Positions 10,752 to 23,234 of a stretch of 64,000 nt of DNA are shown in pieces. Origin of the DNA: Ophiosphaerella korrae (lineage: Eukaryota; Ascomycota; Dothideomycetes; Pleosporales; Phaeosphaeriaceae); NCBI GenBank assembly GCA_028456385.1, contig JALNQF010000145.1:49789-113788 (forward strand). Reading direction: 5' to 3'. Under the pieces are notes generated by a model, which was not told where the DNA came from, did not search any database, and saw only the letters and a list, made by a program, of their open reading frames with translations. A program made the translations under genes and the position numbers. The first letter of the stretch is position 1. Every line of letters starts with the position of its first letter.

Positions 10752-11734
10752 ACTTGTTTTTGCAGTAGGTACGATGGTTGCCTGGCGAGGCTGATTGCGG
10801 TGCTGACGTATACGAGATAGATTGTTTCAATAGATGCATTTCACCACGGCGATAGTTTGTGGATGTGACTAAGAGGGGAATTCTCAGGAGGGCTTTTTGG
10901 ATCCAAGGTTTGAGATCTTGGTCATTGATCATAGATCAAAATAGACATGGTTGCGGTTTGTACGATGAGGCAGGCTTCCTCGCGTTTCTTATTTGGCGTT
11001 CAGGAGTAAATTTAAAACACTTCTGCCCCACGAGCGGAAATCTAGCATCAAAATCGACAGTTGCCCAAGGAATCATACCTGCTTTCTAAAAGATGTGTTT
11101 GCCTAGCACAACAGACCAATCACATCCCCAGCCAGACAATGGCTACTCTAGCAATTACCAAAATGTCCTCAGCCCATTCAAGTACCCATCGCAGCTATAT
11201 TCTCAAAGACGATGTCAAAATTATATAAAGTATAGCTAAGTACAACTCTAAACACGAATCACACTCTCTCCACTGGAGCGCACAACGTCATTTTGGTACT
11301 AATTTCTGGCAGGATTCAACACGGCCTTCAGCACTTATAGAGATATCTTTGAGGAGCATGGACAGTAGTTAATCACAAACCTTCCTACGAATATATCGCA
11401 ACCATGGAGAACATGCAAAAAGCGTCGTATTCTAGTAGTGAAAAACGCAACCGGTCAGTTCGCATCGCTCGTGCACTTCTCTCGCTTGAAGCACAGCCTC
11501 ACAGCGCTACTGTGCGATCGAACCACACGCCCCACAAAATGCTTACTCCAAGTCATAGGGAGCCAATCGCATCTCTTGTCGTTAGACTGGCGTTGTTCGT
11601 AACGTACAAACTCTAGGGCGCAATGACGAAGCCGGGTATATGCCCAGAAGTCAACGGAATATATAAGTCTAGGCACTGGACATTGGCCTGGAGTAGCAAA
11701 CTAGGAACTAATTGTTACTTCTACTGCAAAGAAG
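10752..11734. other. Intergenic, no firm gene
   Basis: A 70-codon frame at 11404-11616 follows a CAACCATGG start context but has no coding bias or motif, and it is not called as a gene. The rest is upstream sequence of the FAD oxidase. Confidence 0.4.
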
Positions 11735-13674
11735 ATGAGGACGATTTCTGCACTTCTTCTCCTGTGTTTGTCATCGACAATAGGACGGGTCTTTGGCACT
11801 GAAGATGGATGTAAATGTGTGAGTAAGGACACTAACAAGGCAAATCACAAACACTGACACACAATAGACCCCCAGAGACAAATGCTGGCCCACTGAAACA
11901 CAATGGGCCTCTCTAAACACCACTTTAAAAGGATCTCTCGTCCGCGGTATACCACCAGGTTCAGTCTGCTACTCGGACCAACCCAACTACAACCTCTCGG
12001 CCTGCCAATTCGTTGCCTCCCAATGGTTCAATTCCACCTGGCATGCCACCAACCCCGTAAGCATCGACTACCCCATCTGGACCAACAACTCCTGCAACCC
12101 AATCTGGCCCAACGGCACAAGCATCACAGGCGATCCCACCGCCGGCGCCCGCGGCTGCTCAATCGGCGCATACCCAGCATACGTCGTCAACGCCACCACA
12201 CCACAGCACATTAGCACAGCCCTAACATGGGCGTCGCAACAGAACATCCGCGTGGTAATCAAGAGCACAGGACACTCGTACCCAGGCCGCAGCATCGGCA
12301 CCGCCAGCCTCAGCATCTGGACGCACCACCTCCGCGGCATCGAGTACATATCCAACTTCACCTCGTGCCCCGCCAAAGGCAGCACACCGGCGCTCCGCAT
12401 CGCCGCAGGCCACACCGGCATCGAAGCGCAGGCCGCAGCCGCAAAACGCAACGCCGTCGTCGTCACAGGCGCAAACCCAGACGTTGGCGTCGTGGGCTGG
12501 ATCACGGGCGGCGGCCACGGCCCGCTGTCGCAGACGTACGGCATGGGCGCCGACACGCTGCTCGAAGCGACGCTCGTGACGCCCAACGGCGCGCTGGTGC
12601 GCGCCTCGGCGTGCCAGAACAGCGAAGTGTTTTTCGCGGTGCGCGGCGGCGGCGGCGGCACATACGGCGTGGTAACGGAAGTCGTAGTACGCAGCTTTGC
12701 CAGCCCGGCGACGACGACGCACTCGTTTGGCGTGGCGAGCGTGTCTAACGATTCCGTTGCGTTCTACGCCTTTGTTGGGTTTCTGCATGCGCAGATGGCG
12801 CGGCTGAAGGAGGGCGGCATGCAGGGCTATTACGTGGTTGTTGGCCCGCCGATTGTGCCTGCGTTTGCGCTGTCGTGGACGTTTATGCTGTTCGATAGGC
12901 CGGATGGCACGGTGGCGCGGCTGATGAGGCCGATCGAAGCGTATTTGGATGAGCGCAGGGCGCTGTTTACGTATCAGCAGCGGACCGCGCATGCAGCTGC
13001 ATTCTTTGATATTCACAACGACGCGTACAAGAATGAGGATGTGGCAACGGGCGACTCGGCGTACGGGTCGCGTCTGCTATCGCCGGCGAGTCTGGCGGAT
13101 GCGAAGCGTACTGCAAAGTTGTTTGAGGAAATCGGACCTAGTGGTGATGCGTCGAGGCCAAATGTCTGTCTCCGACTTCATACCAAACTTTCCTGCTCTT
13201 TCGTGTGCTGACCGTGTACAGGCTCCGTTTACGAATCCGCTGATCATAGGCCACATGATTGCTTCCCCTCATCCGCCCCCTTATCCACACCTCTCTGCCA
13301 CAAACCCGGCCTGGCGCAACACTCTTGTTCACCTCATTGTCGTCAACAGTAAGCCTGATGCGCTTCCGGCGTCGCTTACGCCCCTTCTCTATGCAGACAT
13401 TACGCACAACAAGACGGCTGCGTTGCGGCGATTTTCACCACATACGGGTGCGTATTTTAATGAGGCGGATTCGTATGAGCCGGAGTGGCAGGAGGCGTTT
13501 TTTGGGGACGGGTATAGGCGATTGAGGGACGTGAAGGAGAGGGTGGATCCAGGGGGTGTGCTTTGGTGTCGGAGGTGTGTGGGAAGTGAGGATTGGGTTG
13601 AGAAGAGTGATGGGCGGCTGTGTAAGGTAAAGGAGAGAGGCGAAGATGATGAGAAGCGGCCACTGGAGCTGTGA
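11735..13674 (+). CDS. Secreted FAD-linked oxidoreductase, berberine-bridge-like
   Basis: Exons are 11735-11818, 11868-13163 and 13222-13674, with introns of 49 bp (branch ACTAAC) and 58 bp, giving 610 residues. A signal peptide covers about residues 1-21 (MRTISALLLLCLSS...). The FAD-binding PCMH fold follows: the STGHSYPGRS loop carries the His expected to hold FAD covalently, and GWITGGGHGPLS is the second FAD loop. The second covalent site of bicovalent enzymes (a Cys) is replaced by ANPDVG, so single covalent attachment is likely. The C-terminal BBE domain is clear: YFNEADSYEPEWQEAFFG, then YRRLRDVKERVDPGGV and CVGSEDW. Family members oxidise alcohols, sugars or alkaloid-like metabolites outside the cell or in the secretory path; the substrate here is unknown. 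The 11.9-12.8 kb part is strongly C-ended in codon use. Confidence 0.92.
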
Positions 13675-13878
13675 ATGGTGTAGGTAATAATGGCGGCTAG
13701 ACTTACTTAGCACTGGACTATGTTTAGGAAGAAGTATGTACTCCTGTTGCATTGTGAGTATGGTCTAGAGAACTGAAGAATAATGTAATTCACGTGTGAA
13801 GAATACCTGAACGCAGGTCTATATTAACAATGGTGTCCGTGCACACATCCCAACCTAACCCTACCTATAATACACCAC

Positions 13879-14220
13879 TCAGGACAAATACGAAGAATAA
13901 AGACCGTGTCCATGCACACTCTCCTCCGGTCCTCTATTCGCCTCCAGTACATTCTCCTCATGAATCGCATCCCGCACCTGATTCGCCGTATTGCGCGCAT
14001 TCGACCCAGCTACGCGCTCCCACCTATGCCTTTTATAAAGCAACTCCTCATAATTAGGCACAAACGGAACTTTTCTGCGCAGCGGGATCCTCGCAGGGCG
14101 CGTGCCATCCAGCCAGTCCAGGAAGCGATCGAGTACGAGCCATGCCTTGATCCACCGAATGGTGGCCCAGTACTTGATGTGACTGAAGTTGCGCCGGATG
14201 CTACGCAGGGAGCGACTTTC
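13879..14220 (-). other. In-frame 113-codon open extension after the NPC1 stop
   Basis: Directly after the NPC1 TAG at 14221-14223 the same frame stays open for 113 codons, to TGA at 13879-13881. The product looks like protein: it starts ESRSLRSIRRNFSHIKYW, has Trp-rich amphipathic segments (IRWIKAWLVLDRFLDWLDG) and ends in a polar helix. NPC1 homologues that I know of end near the TAG, so this is either a lost or read-through C-terminal extension, or the tail of an unrecognised gene. No start codon or splice acceptor that would make it a separate gene is obvious. Confidence 0.4.
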
Positions 14221-17200
14221 CTAGTCGTCGCTGTCGTAGTCGTCATCGTCACCTAGGAGCGTGGGGTATTGGCGGTTTCGCAGGTCTTGTTCTAGGCCGC
14301 CTTCGGATTCGAGGTCGACGTAGCCTTTTCCGCCAAAGAGAGAGAGGAGGACGGGTAGGAGGATGAGGGCGTGGGTGGACGCCCATAAGACGAGAGCGAC
14401 CCAGACGCGGAAGTAGTAGATTTCGAATATCTGTTTGTCACATTAGTATACTCCGATATTTTTATGATTTCTAGAGAAAGGAGAGAATTTACCTTGCTCC
14501 TTGTGAAGGCCAACGTCGCCACACCCAAGACCTTCGTAATCGTAATTCCGCTAATAACACTACTAGCGACATTGACCATAGCGGTCCAAGCACGCGCATC
14601 TCGCCCCCTGAAGCTATGCCTAGGCGCCTTCTCCATAGTGGTGCGGCTGGGGAAAGTGAAAGCACGAGCGATATGTGCTGTGAACTCTACGCTAATACCA
14701 ACGCAGATGACCAAATTGACAAGAGAGACAGCATTCAGAGAAACACCCATGACAGCCATTGAACCGATGATAGCGGATATCGTCATGCCAACAACAAGCG
14801 TGACAATAAGCGCGGTAGCTAGAGAGCCGAGGAGAATGGTGGTAATGACTAGAACTGCGGCGAGGGCAGATCCGATGAGCGCACCAGCCAGACGAACGAT
14901 GGTTACATATTGATCGAAGAAGATGTAGAATTTCGAGTACGGGAAAACCTCAGTCTCCACGTCTTCTGAAATCTCTCGAGAAATACGGCGAGCAGCTGTA
15001 TATGCGGCAATGAAGTCCTTCTGCGAGCGAAGAGGAGTATGGGATGTGCGGAAATGAGAAGCAGGAATCGTAGTGTGTTTCGAGTCGATAACGAGGGCAT
15101 CGGAATAGGCAGCCTTTCCACCAATAGGGCATTCCGCTGTGGATGGAGCTTCAATCCAGCGTTCGAGATAATGAATGAACTCTCTACCTTCAGGCATACC
15201 CGTGAGAGTTGTATTCCAGGGAGGCTGTCGATCCTTGAAACAAGTCTCACCCTGTGCGTCTACACAGCAATTCTCATTGAGAGGATTGAGCCATAGGAAA
15301 AAGTCATCAAGCCAGTTAGCAGCGGATGCAGAGAGATATGAAACTTCTGGACGCTTGCGCTCAGCCTCGATAATGTTGGCCAAGCTGAGTTCATCACAGG
15401 CTGAGAAGCGACCACACAATTCTTTTTGAGGCGCTCTTTCCGTGATATTGAGCTCCTTGGTAATAAAGTACACTGGAGGGCCGACGTCCAAATAATCGTA
15501 GAGATCGTTGAAGTACGGGATTAAGTACGAGTCGCTGGGGATTGCGATGCGCTGATCGAGGCCGAGCTCGACCCGAGGGAAGAGTGCGACGCCAAGAGTG
15601 AATATTCCAAAGAAGATAGTGACAATGCCAACCTTCGCCTTCTTGCCAAGAAGGGCCGGAGCATAAGTTTTTCTGATGAATCGCTGCAATGCACCTTCCT
15701 CACCAGCGTTATGATATCCCGGATCAGCCCTCGGGACGCTTACGCAAGGGAAGCAGTCTGCTCGACTAGTCTCAACACGCTGCTGATTCAACGCCAGTAC
15801 AGCAATGAACATAGTGACTTGTAGGATGGCATTGATGAAAACAGCTCCTGCAGCGTAGGCAGCAAAGTTGCGGACAGCAGGCATTCCCACTGCGCATCCA
15901 AGGGCGAATGCTGTGGTTTCGGTCAAGGCCGAGAGCAGAATGGAAGGACCCATTCGTCCTAGAGCTCGTGCGACACGCTCCTCAATAGTGCCTTCCGGGT
16001 GGCTAACATTGACTCGCTCAAACTCGTGCACGATCAAGAAAATGTTGTCAACGCCTACAGCCAAGACCAGGAAAGGAATGACCTCGGCGATAATGAGCGT
16101 AACTTTGATGCCGGCGGCCGAGAACAAACCAACAGAAGCGGATACTGACATAAGCACAATTAAAATACCAACGATACCCAACATGAACTTGGATTGTACG
16201 AAGGCGTTTGCAGGATTGCGAAGGATGGATCGAACGGTAAGTGTTGTCGAGCCCAAAGCCAGCGATGCGTAGAGGAACATGATTATGTAGCTTACTACAA
16301 CAATCTTAGCATCAGTGTTGGTGTTCTTGTTTAGTTCTTGTTGCAGGCTGACTTCGGTATTGAAGCTCAGTCGAAGTCCTCTACTCTCAGCATCTTCGGC
16401 CACCAACTTCAAGTAGTTCTTCATCTCGTTTTCGAAGTTCATCGCGCGCTGTGCTTCAGGTGTGCCCTCGGGGTGGTTCTTCACGACCCAAGTTACGACA
16501 AGAGCGTTTGCATCGAGCACACTTTGGTCGACACCGCCGAATAGGAGGTGGGGGTCAAGGGGCTGCTGGAATTCTGGCAAGCAATCGGTGGGATTGTCAA
16601 CACATCCCACCAGATCCTCTTTCCAAGTCTTTGGTGACACGTTGGCAAAATCGCCCTGGAAATACCCAGTAATAGATTGGATTACGCAGGCGTCTCCAGT
16701 AGGTTTGAAGCAGACTTGATCAAGGGTCACGCCGCCATCGAAAGACTTCAGGCGTTGAATTTGGCTTTCGACACCAAACCACCAATCAAGAGTCTCGTAG
16801 CTTAGAACAGGCCCGGGGCCAGCGATGTCGTTTACAAGGAAAACTTGCTCTGCGCGGAAGAAGGGGCCAAATTTTTCGTCGAAGAAAGCCTTTTCTTGCG
16901 CGGCAGCAGAGTCTGGCGCGACCCATAACCGGACAGGATCCGTCTCCACCTCAAACCTCATCCAGCCCAAACTCAACAAGCCTACAAAAAGTATACTGCT
17001 CACGATGGTAATAGCTGGGAACTTGGCGCATATATAACCAAGTCGGCTGAACATACCATCGCACCAGGTGTTGATGAAATATGGTTTTGTCGGCCGGTCG
17101 AGCATACCCACATTGTGTACAATGTCGCCCTCGTCCTCATCGTCGCTTGGTTCCAGGTCTTGTAGCAAGGGCACTCGCTCATTCTTGTGCCTTGAATGCT

Positions 17201-18089
17201 TCTGATATGCAACATGGCCAGCAATCATGGCGCAGAGCGCTAGGAAAAAGGAGTAGATGATGATTACGGCAAACGAAAGGCAAGGGAGCAGGCCAACATA
17301 GCATTGTTTGACTTCAGTAACCTCGGGAAGCTCAGTGCATGAGCTAGCACAATCCAGACAAGCGCATCGATATTTCTCGTCGACGGTGTTGCAAGGATAA
17401 GCGTGCTTATTCATGGGAGTCATGTCAGGGAAAGAACCTTCCTCTGGTCTTGGGTAGTTGATCTGGAAGGGGGAACCTAGGAACTTCTTATCGCCCAAGA
17501 ACTTGAGCAGTTGTGTGGAGTTTTTGGCGCCGCCACCAATGAAATCGATAGCCTTGCCATTTGTCGCGCCGAACTTGACGTCCTTGCAGCTGTCGAAGAA
17601 GGTTGATGCATACTTGTTGGACACCAGGGTATCCAACTCTGTGACGAGGTATTTGTCCCCTTTGGGCTCGGTATCGGTAACGTTTATGAAGAGCGACTGG
17701 TCGGGCGAGCATGTGAATGTGCAGAAAAGGTTGTAGAAGTTCTCTTTGCAGGCCGGGCAGGCGTTGATGAAGGCGGTCGCGCGGTCAAGGTTCGTCTTGA
17801 GTGCATCGAGCTGGTCCTCCTCGCAGCACACATCCGAGTCTGTCCACTGGTCACCGCATATATCAAGCAGTTTCTTCCTGGCCCCATCATCCGGAGTCTT
17901 TGCGAGGCCGTTATCCGGACACGGCAGCTCGGAGCCAAAGAAGCCCTGCTTCCCACACTGTCCTCTGATTGCGCATCTTCCTTTCTCGTGTTTTGTCGTC
18001 AGATCTGGCCCAGCCAGAGCCGATGCAGCAAGAAACGACACCATCCCGACCGTCATGGTCCTCCATCCCCGGGGGCGCGGCAGCACCAT
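14221..18089 (-). CDS. ncr1: NPC1/Ncr1-type sterol transporter of the vacuole membrane
   Basis: Exon 1 is 18089-14493 and exon 2 is 14430-14221, joined over a 62-bp intron with TACTAAT branch and CAG acceptor, giving 1268 residues, the usual NPC1 size. Without splicing the frame would end in a Ser/Thr-rich false tail at 14292. With it the last transmembrane segment (LVLWASTHALILLPVLLSLF) and an acidic tail ending DYDSDD appear. Domains in order: signal peptide, Cys-rich N-terminal sterol-binding domain (about 25-250, with CCEEDQLDALK and NACPACKENF), first membrane span near 266, luminal domain, sterol-sensing domain (about 590-770), second luminal domain, and a final five-span block. The family moves sterol out of the vacuole or lysosome lumen after hand-over from NPC2. 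The start at 18089 gives a clean signal peptide; an in-frame ATG at 18197 would add 36 residues. Confidence 0.95.
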
Positions 18090-18197
18090 CGTCTCAACAG
18101 CCGAGGTGCGCGCAACTGGAAGCTGTCGGAACCAAGTGAGGGTAGACTGATACGAGGGTATAGGCTGCTGTGGAGCTGTAGTTGTGAAGAGGTTCAA

Positions 18198-18568
18198 AGA
18201 ATACGCGGTTCGAAGCGATGGAGTTGTGGTCGGGAGGTTTGGTGACGTGAAGCGTGTGGCGTTTGGACAGGCAGGTGTTCTGTTGTCAGTACGTCACAGG
18301 AAATCCACCCTCTTGGCGTGCAGGCGCCTCGGCCAGGTACAATCGTCGTCACGCGCGTGCAGATCCACCCATGTTCATCATCTCATATCACATACGATAA
18401 GACGGTCAAAGCGTATATAATGGTTTTGGTCTATTTCCAATTCATTCAAATATCGAACTATCGTAAAGCCATGGTATCAAAATGCCCCTGGACCGTGCAT
18501 CATCACCTTGTTAATCGTGTAAATTGTCTTCCGACGGGTATCCTTCAAGCCTATAAACTAATAAATCC
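18198..18568. other. Intergenic between importin 3' end and NPC1 promoter
   Basis: Both neighbours are on the minus strand, so this 370-bp gap holds the importin terminator region and the NPC1 promoter. No coding frame is supported. Confidence 0.5.
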
Positions 18569-21500
18569 CTATTTGCGCAGGTACTGCACAAGTTCAACAA
18601 GCTGTGATCGTGTCTCGTCCTCGAGCTGATCCTCTGGCTCCCCAAGTACCTTCTCGAATACTTGCATCAGCTGGGGGGTGAGCTGTTGTACGGTTGCATC
18701 GTTCTTTTGATCTGTACTCCATTAGTATTACTACCGACCATCCAGGTTTCTTGGACTTACAAAGTTTCACGATCATGCCAAACACCGGTTTATTCTCTTC
18801 ATAGTCCTCACGGAGCGGCAGGAGTTGAACAACGCGGGGCAGCACCTCGGCGATGGGAAGCTTGTCGGGATGTTTCGAGATGAACCTGCTGACACACCCC
18901 GCGGTGTTGTCAAGCAAGCGCGCTTGGTCTTGCGCACTAAGAAGAGGCTCGAGCTTGGAGAAGATGGTAGACAAGGACTTGAGAATCTCGGCATCATTCG
19001 TTGTGTTTTCGCACAACAGACCAATGCCATACACGGCATTTGACTTTGATTCTGGGTCCTCATCTGAAAGGCGATGGATAAGGAGCTTCAGAAGCGTTGC
19101 AGTGTATGGCGTGCAGCCTGCACCCATGTTGCCAACGCACTCTGCGATGGTACCAACTGCCGCACTGCGCTCCGTCGATTCTTGACTGCTAGCGTACTTC
19201 ATGATAGGCTTTTCAAACATCTTCCAAAGCTCGGCAAACTGGGGGCCCAGTGCGACAGAAAGGCAGGTGATAACCTCCATGGCAGTTTCGATGACTAACC
19301 AGTCATACTCAGATGATTCCTCTAAGACGTCCTCATCTGCCTCATCGCCGAGGTCCTGTTGACATGGGTGACGCTTTGTGATAACAGCCAGCAACTGTTG
19401 GCACATGTCAGGGACAACAGTGCCGTTCTCGGTCATCAGCACAGCTGGTCCACATAGCTTGAGTGTGGCAGCAACATCACGGTTGATGTCAGTAACAGTT
19501 CCTCTGTGAGAAGTCAGTAACCTGTCTTGTCAAAGTACAGTAAAACTTCAAGTCTAATATCAGGGAAGCTCAGAAACAGAATCGCTTTCACCTCAATTGC
19601 ACTTGGCATCGGAGTGAGCTGGGATTAACGAAGTAGGATCATCTTTGCAACAGGAAGAACTAGTGAAGATAATACATACCGATCCATCTCGTCTTGCCAG
19701 ACCGACATCGTGGCTGTCATGACAAGATTGGCAAGCTTCTTCAGCTCGGCTGGTGGCTCAATCGAAAGAGGAAGCCCCGGCTGCCACTTCTGCATACCAC
19801 CTCCCTCAGCCATACCGAATAGGGAAGCAAATGTGCGCCACAGAGTACCAAGAGCAGCCTTGCGGATACCTTCGTACTCGTGCTCTACGAGTTCCAGTAG
19901 TTTAGTGACTGTAGCCTCGAGGTATGGCATGTACTCAGCGCGGGTGTGAGTGATGATGTCGCCGTAGACCTCAGCAGCGATTTCTTTCTCTAAAGCGACG
20001 GCAGTGACGCCACCGAGGTCGTCCCACTCGTCATCGTCATCTTCAGCCATAGCCGCCTCGTTCAAGTCGCTATCATCGTCATCGGTAGCAGCTGCCACCT
20101 TGACCTTGCGGCCCTCAATGACAACTTCAGAGCCAATCAGGTCCTGGGCCTCCTCACCAAGCTCAACATCGAGGCCAGTCTCATCCTGCTCAAGGCAATC
20201 CTGTAGGCCCTTAACGGCGCCAGGAAGATACTTAGCAAACTTCTCTTCGTACACCTTCGCCATGGTGCTCCAAAGGATATAGCTAGTCTCGCGTAGACGA
20301 GGGTGATCGAGGCGAAGAGCTTCCTCGGAGGCCTCCATGAGTGGAAGGACATACGGCTCAAACGGCTCAGCACCAACTGCCGAGGCGATCTTACCCATCG
20401 AGTCGCAGGTGACTCCACGAAGGTCTAGCTCATCTTGGCTGTCCTTGATCCTCACATACGGTGATAGGGCGGACATTGTCTGCTCGAAGAAAGGTAAGAA
20501 GGCTTGCTCAGCAGCCGACGCGATGGAACCAACAGCACCGATTGCAGCGCTCTTGACCTTGAGGTCTTCATGATGGAACAATGTGCTGAAGCGAGGAATG
20601 AGTTCTGGGACATATTTGCCAGCATCCTCTGGCTCTAGACCTTCAATGAGAGAGTCGATAGCATGGCAGCTACCTCGGATGATTTGCAAATTGCGCTCGT
20701 CTTCCGCGTTCTGCACGTTGCTGACAGCAAGGTCAAAGTTCTTAAGCATAGCTGGAATAAGGCGGGCGTGTTCTTTGCCAACATCTTCCGCCAGGTCATC
20801 AGCTAGGCGGGCTACACCATTCAGCGCAGCAGCTCGAACCTTGAGCTCGGGATCCTCGAGGAGATGGAGGACCAGAGGCAAAATTTCATGGAGCTGGGTA
20901 GCAATGAAGTCTGGTGCACCTTCAACGCACATACCCAGAGCCAGGATACCTGCTTGGCGGTAATCTGGGTTTTGGGAGGTGAAGTAGTTGCCAAGGTTCT
21001 TGAGCAGAGGGATGACCACTTGGGAGGGAGGAAGGCTGGAGGCGAGAATGTCGAGTAGTCCAAGCGCGGAGCGAGCAGGTGTTACGTCTTCATCTTCACT
21101 AGAAAGGTCTCCAAGTTCGGTGACAATGTGAAGCGCCTTCAATGTAAGTTCCTCGCCAATCCTCAAACCCTGGACTTTGAGCTTTCTGTAGCGAACGCAT
21201 TGCATGAGGAAAGCAAGGGCTTGGGATCGGTAGTCGTCCTCGAGGTTTGTGGAGGATGCCAGCTCTAGCATGAATTTGACAAGATCGCCAAAGTGCTTCT
21301 GCAGTAGAGCCGATTCGCATCCAAGAAGTGTCTGGAAGACTTCGAATGCCTGCATAGCACGATCCTCGTCCCCTTCGTCTACGGTGGACTTGAGGACAAT
21401 GACCATACCAGGAACAGCCTCCTGGAACATAGCAAGAGCTTTGGGGTCCTCATCAGGCTCCAGGAGCATAGCTAACCGACTTAAACCCAGTAGAGTATTA

Positions 21501-22089
21501 ATTCTAACTTCGGCACTCTCAGGGTCTTGAATGGTAGTGCGGAAAAGGTTGTACAGGTCTGCGTTCTTGCCAGGGAAGGAGTCACCGGTCGCCTCGAGGG
21601 TGGTCCATATGATGTATGTACCCACCTCTCTGTGACGAGCGGTCTGGCTGGTGGCAGCCTGGTGTAGATATCCGGGCAAGTCGGCCCATTCTCCATCCTC
21701 AAAATCTCGAGAAGCAATGGAGGCAATGACGCGGGCAGCGGAGTGCCTAGTCAGGGTGTGATCTTCGTTCAGAGTGAACTGGAACAGCTGGTTGCGAAGC
21801 GAGCTCTTCTGGTCCGCAGGCAGACTAGCCCAGTGCTTAGTGACAAGCTTCCTGGCTTCAACAGCGGCAAGCTGCCGAAGCTCAGACTTGGGGTGCCCGC
21901 ATAGGATCTGGAGGAGTGCGTTGAGTGAGGGGGGCGAACTGTAGTAGTTTTTATTCAGAGTAGCTGTCGCAGATTTGACACGCTCGGTGTCGGCTGGTTG
22001 GAGTCAGTATGGTCACACAGTGAAGGCGGCATTTACGACTTACGCTGCAACAGACTCTCAAGTAACTGCACAAACTGCTGCTCATCCAT
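18569..22089 (-). CDS. KAP123: Importin beta-4 family karyopherin (Kap123-like)
   Basis: Four exons: 22089-22044, 21993-19680, 19503-18761 and 18711-18569. Introns are 50, 176 and 49 bp and all joins keep frame, giving 1081 residues. The protein starts MDEQQFVQLLESLLQ, has the N-terminal importin segment, and is HEAT repeats throughout. Clear motifs include GHPKSELRQLAAVEARKL and LKVRAAALNGVARLADD. An acidic loop (about residues 650-675, DDDDSDLNEAAMAEDDDDEW) sits in the middle, as in Kap123/importin-4, where it contacts cargo and Ran. It ends QLVELVQYLRK. The role is nuclear import of ribosomal proteins and histones H3/H4 through the nuclear pore, with release by RanGTP. The 176-bp second intron is long for this genome, but its splice sites and the protein across the join (MDRGTVTDINRDV) are good. 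Confidence 0.95.
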
Positions 22090-23234
22090 GACTATGATCT
22101 GAGCGAGCGGGAAATATAGGCAACCCACAAACCGATCAGTCGCAGGACTGCGAAATGATCAGGAATTTTGACAGTAGTGGAGGAAGGAAAGATTGCGCCA
22201 ACTTTTTTTCGAGGTGGGGAAGGAAACTCGCCCGGGGGTCCGACGGTGCTAACGGGAAATGGAAGCGCCGCGCCAGCAGCCAATCACGCCCCTCGCCTGC
22301 CGCAAGCGACCAAACTCGATAAGCTGCAGCGGTTTGGTTCAGGAGGATGGAGATAGCAGGCTCTGTTGGCCGTCGCGATAGGTACAAGAGGAGTGCCGCA
22401 TCCCACGTTTGATTTCAGCCCGGAAAGCCAACGAATCTACTTGCTTCGAGGGAAAGTTGTTCCCGAGGCGGCCAACCCTTCACTTTGCACTCGAAAGGTA
22501 CAGCCTCGACTCTTGCCCACGCATCCCGTTGTGTGTATAGGGCAGAAGCAGTCGTAATGAACTAAGGTGCTGGGGAGCTTCGTTATGGCAGGAGGTGAAG
22601 GGCCGAGTACTTGGATGTGGCTAGTCACGCGACTGCTCGTCCAGTTGATGGAACGAGGTCAACCCATGGGAGTGACTCTTTTTGCTTATTTGTCAGAAAG
22701 GCCTTTCGCCATTCCTGGGTCTTCTCAGACGATACAGAGGAGGCTTGATTGCCTTGTCGACGCGTGTGATGGGTATGGACTCAGCCATTGGCCAGTGGCG
22801 GTGGGTGTGCCACGACCTCTGCAGGCTTCATAGCCAAGAGGAGGAAGGACGATGAAGGATGACGACGCCCAGTCCAAGCAAGCATGGGCAGACTCGAGGA
22901 AGAAAGCGGCGCTGAAGGTGAAAGCAAGCACTGTGTCCATGGACCGCTGGCCCAAGACCCGTGGGCTAGATCACGCTAGGGATTTGAGTTGCCCCGTGCG
23001 CAAAGCTCAAAAACACAGCAAGGAGCGACGACCAAACGCACTGCACAAACCCGCCCATCGCCATAACCCAACGAGGAGGCTCCTATCTCATTCTCCCTTT
23101 CTCACCACTCACCCCACGGTTCCTGATACCCCTCACCTTCCGCACTGCGCCCTTTGCCCGGTACCCCACGTCACTCCGACTCGAATACCTGGCATTCTCC
23201 GTGACATCCATCACTCTCGCCCGCCTCCGACTCT
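22090..23234. promoter_or_regulatory. Divergent promoter region, importin and DUF2433 gene
   Basis: The two genes point away from each other over 1.1 kb. A CCAAT box (22280-22284) lies about 190 bp upstream of the importin start, and an ATTGG lies near 22787. CT-rich and CACCCC blocks lead into 23235. Short open frames occur on both strands but look like chance frames in GC-rich DNA. Confidence 0.4.

Noticed and set aside
11404..11616. 70-codon open frame with a good start context
   Set aside because: The composition is random-like and there is no support beyond the ATG.
12222..13016. Long minus-strand frame (264 codons) across the FAD oxidase
   Set aside because: It is a shadow caused by GC-rich third positions; the plus strand carries clear family motifs.
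14292..14490. Ser/Thr/Pro-rich C-terminus of NPC1 read without splicing
   Set aside because: It comes from reading through a 62-bp intron; splicing gives the conserved last membrane span and acidic tail.
20004..20963. Several plus-strand Ser-rich frames inside the importin gene
   Set aside because: They are mirror frames of HEAT-repeat and acidic-loop codons, with no independent support.
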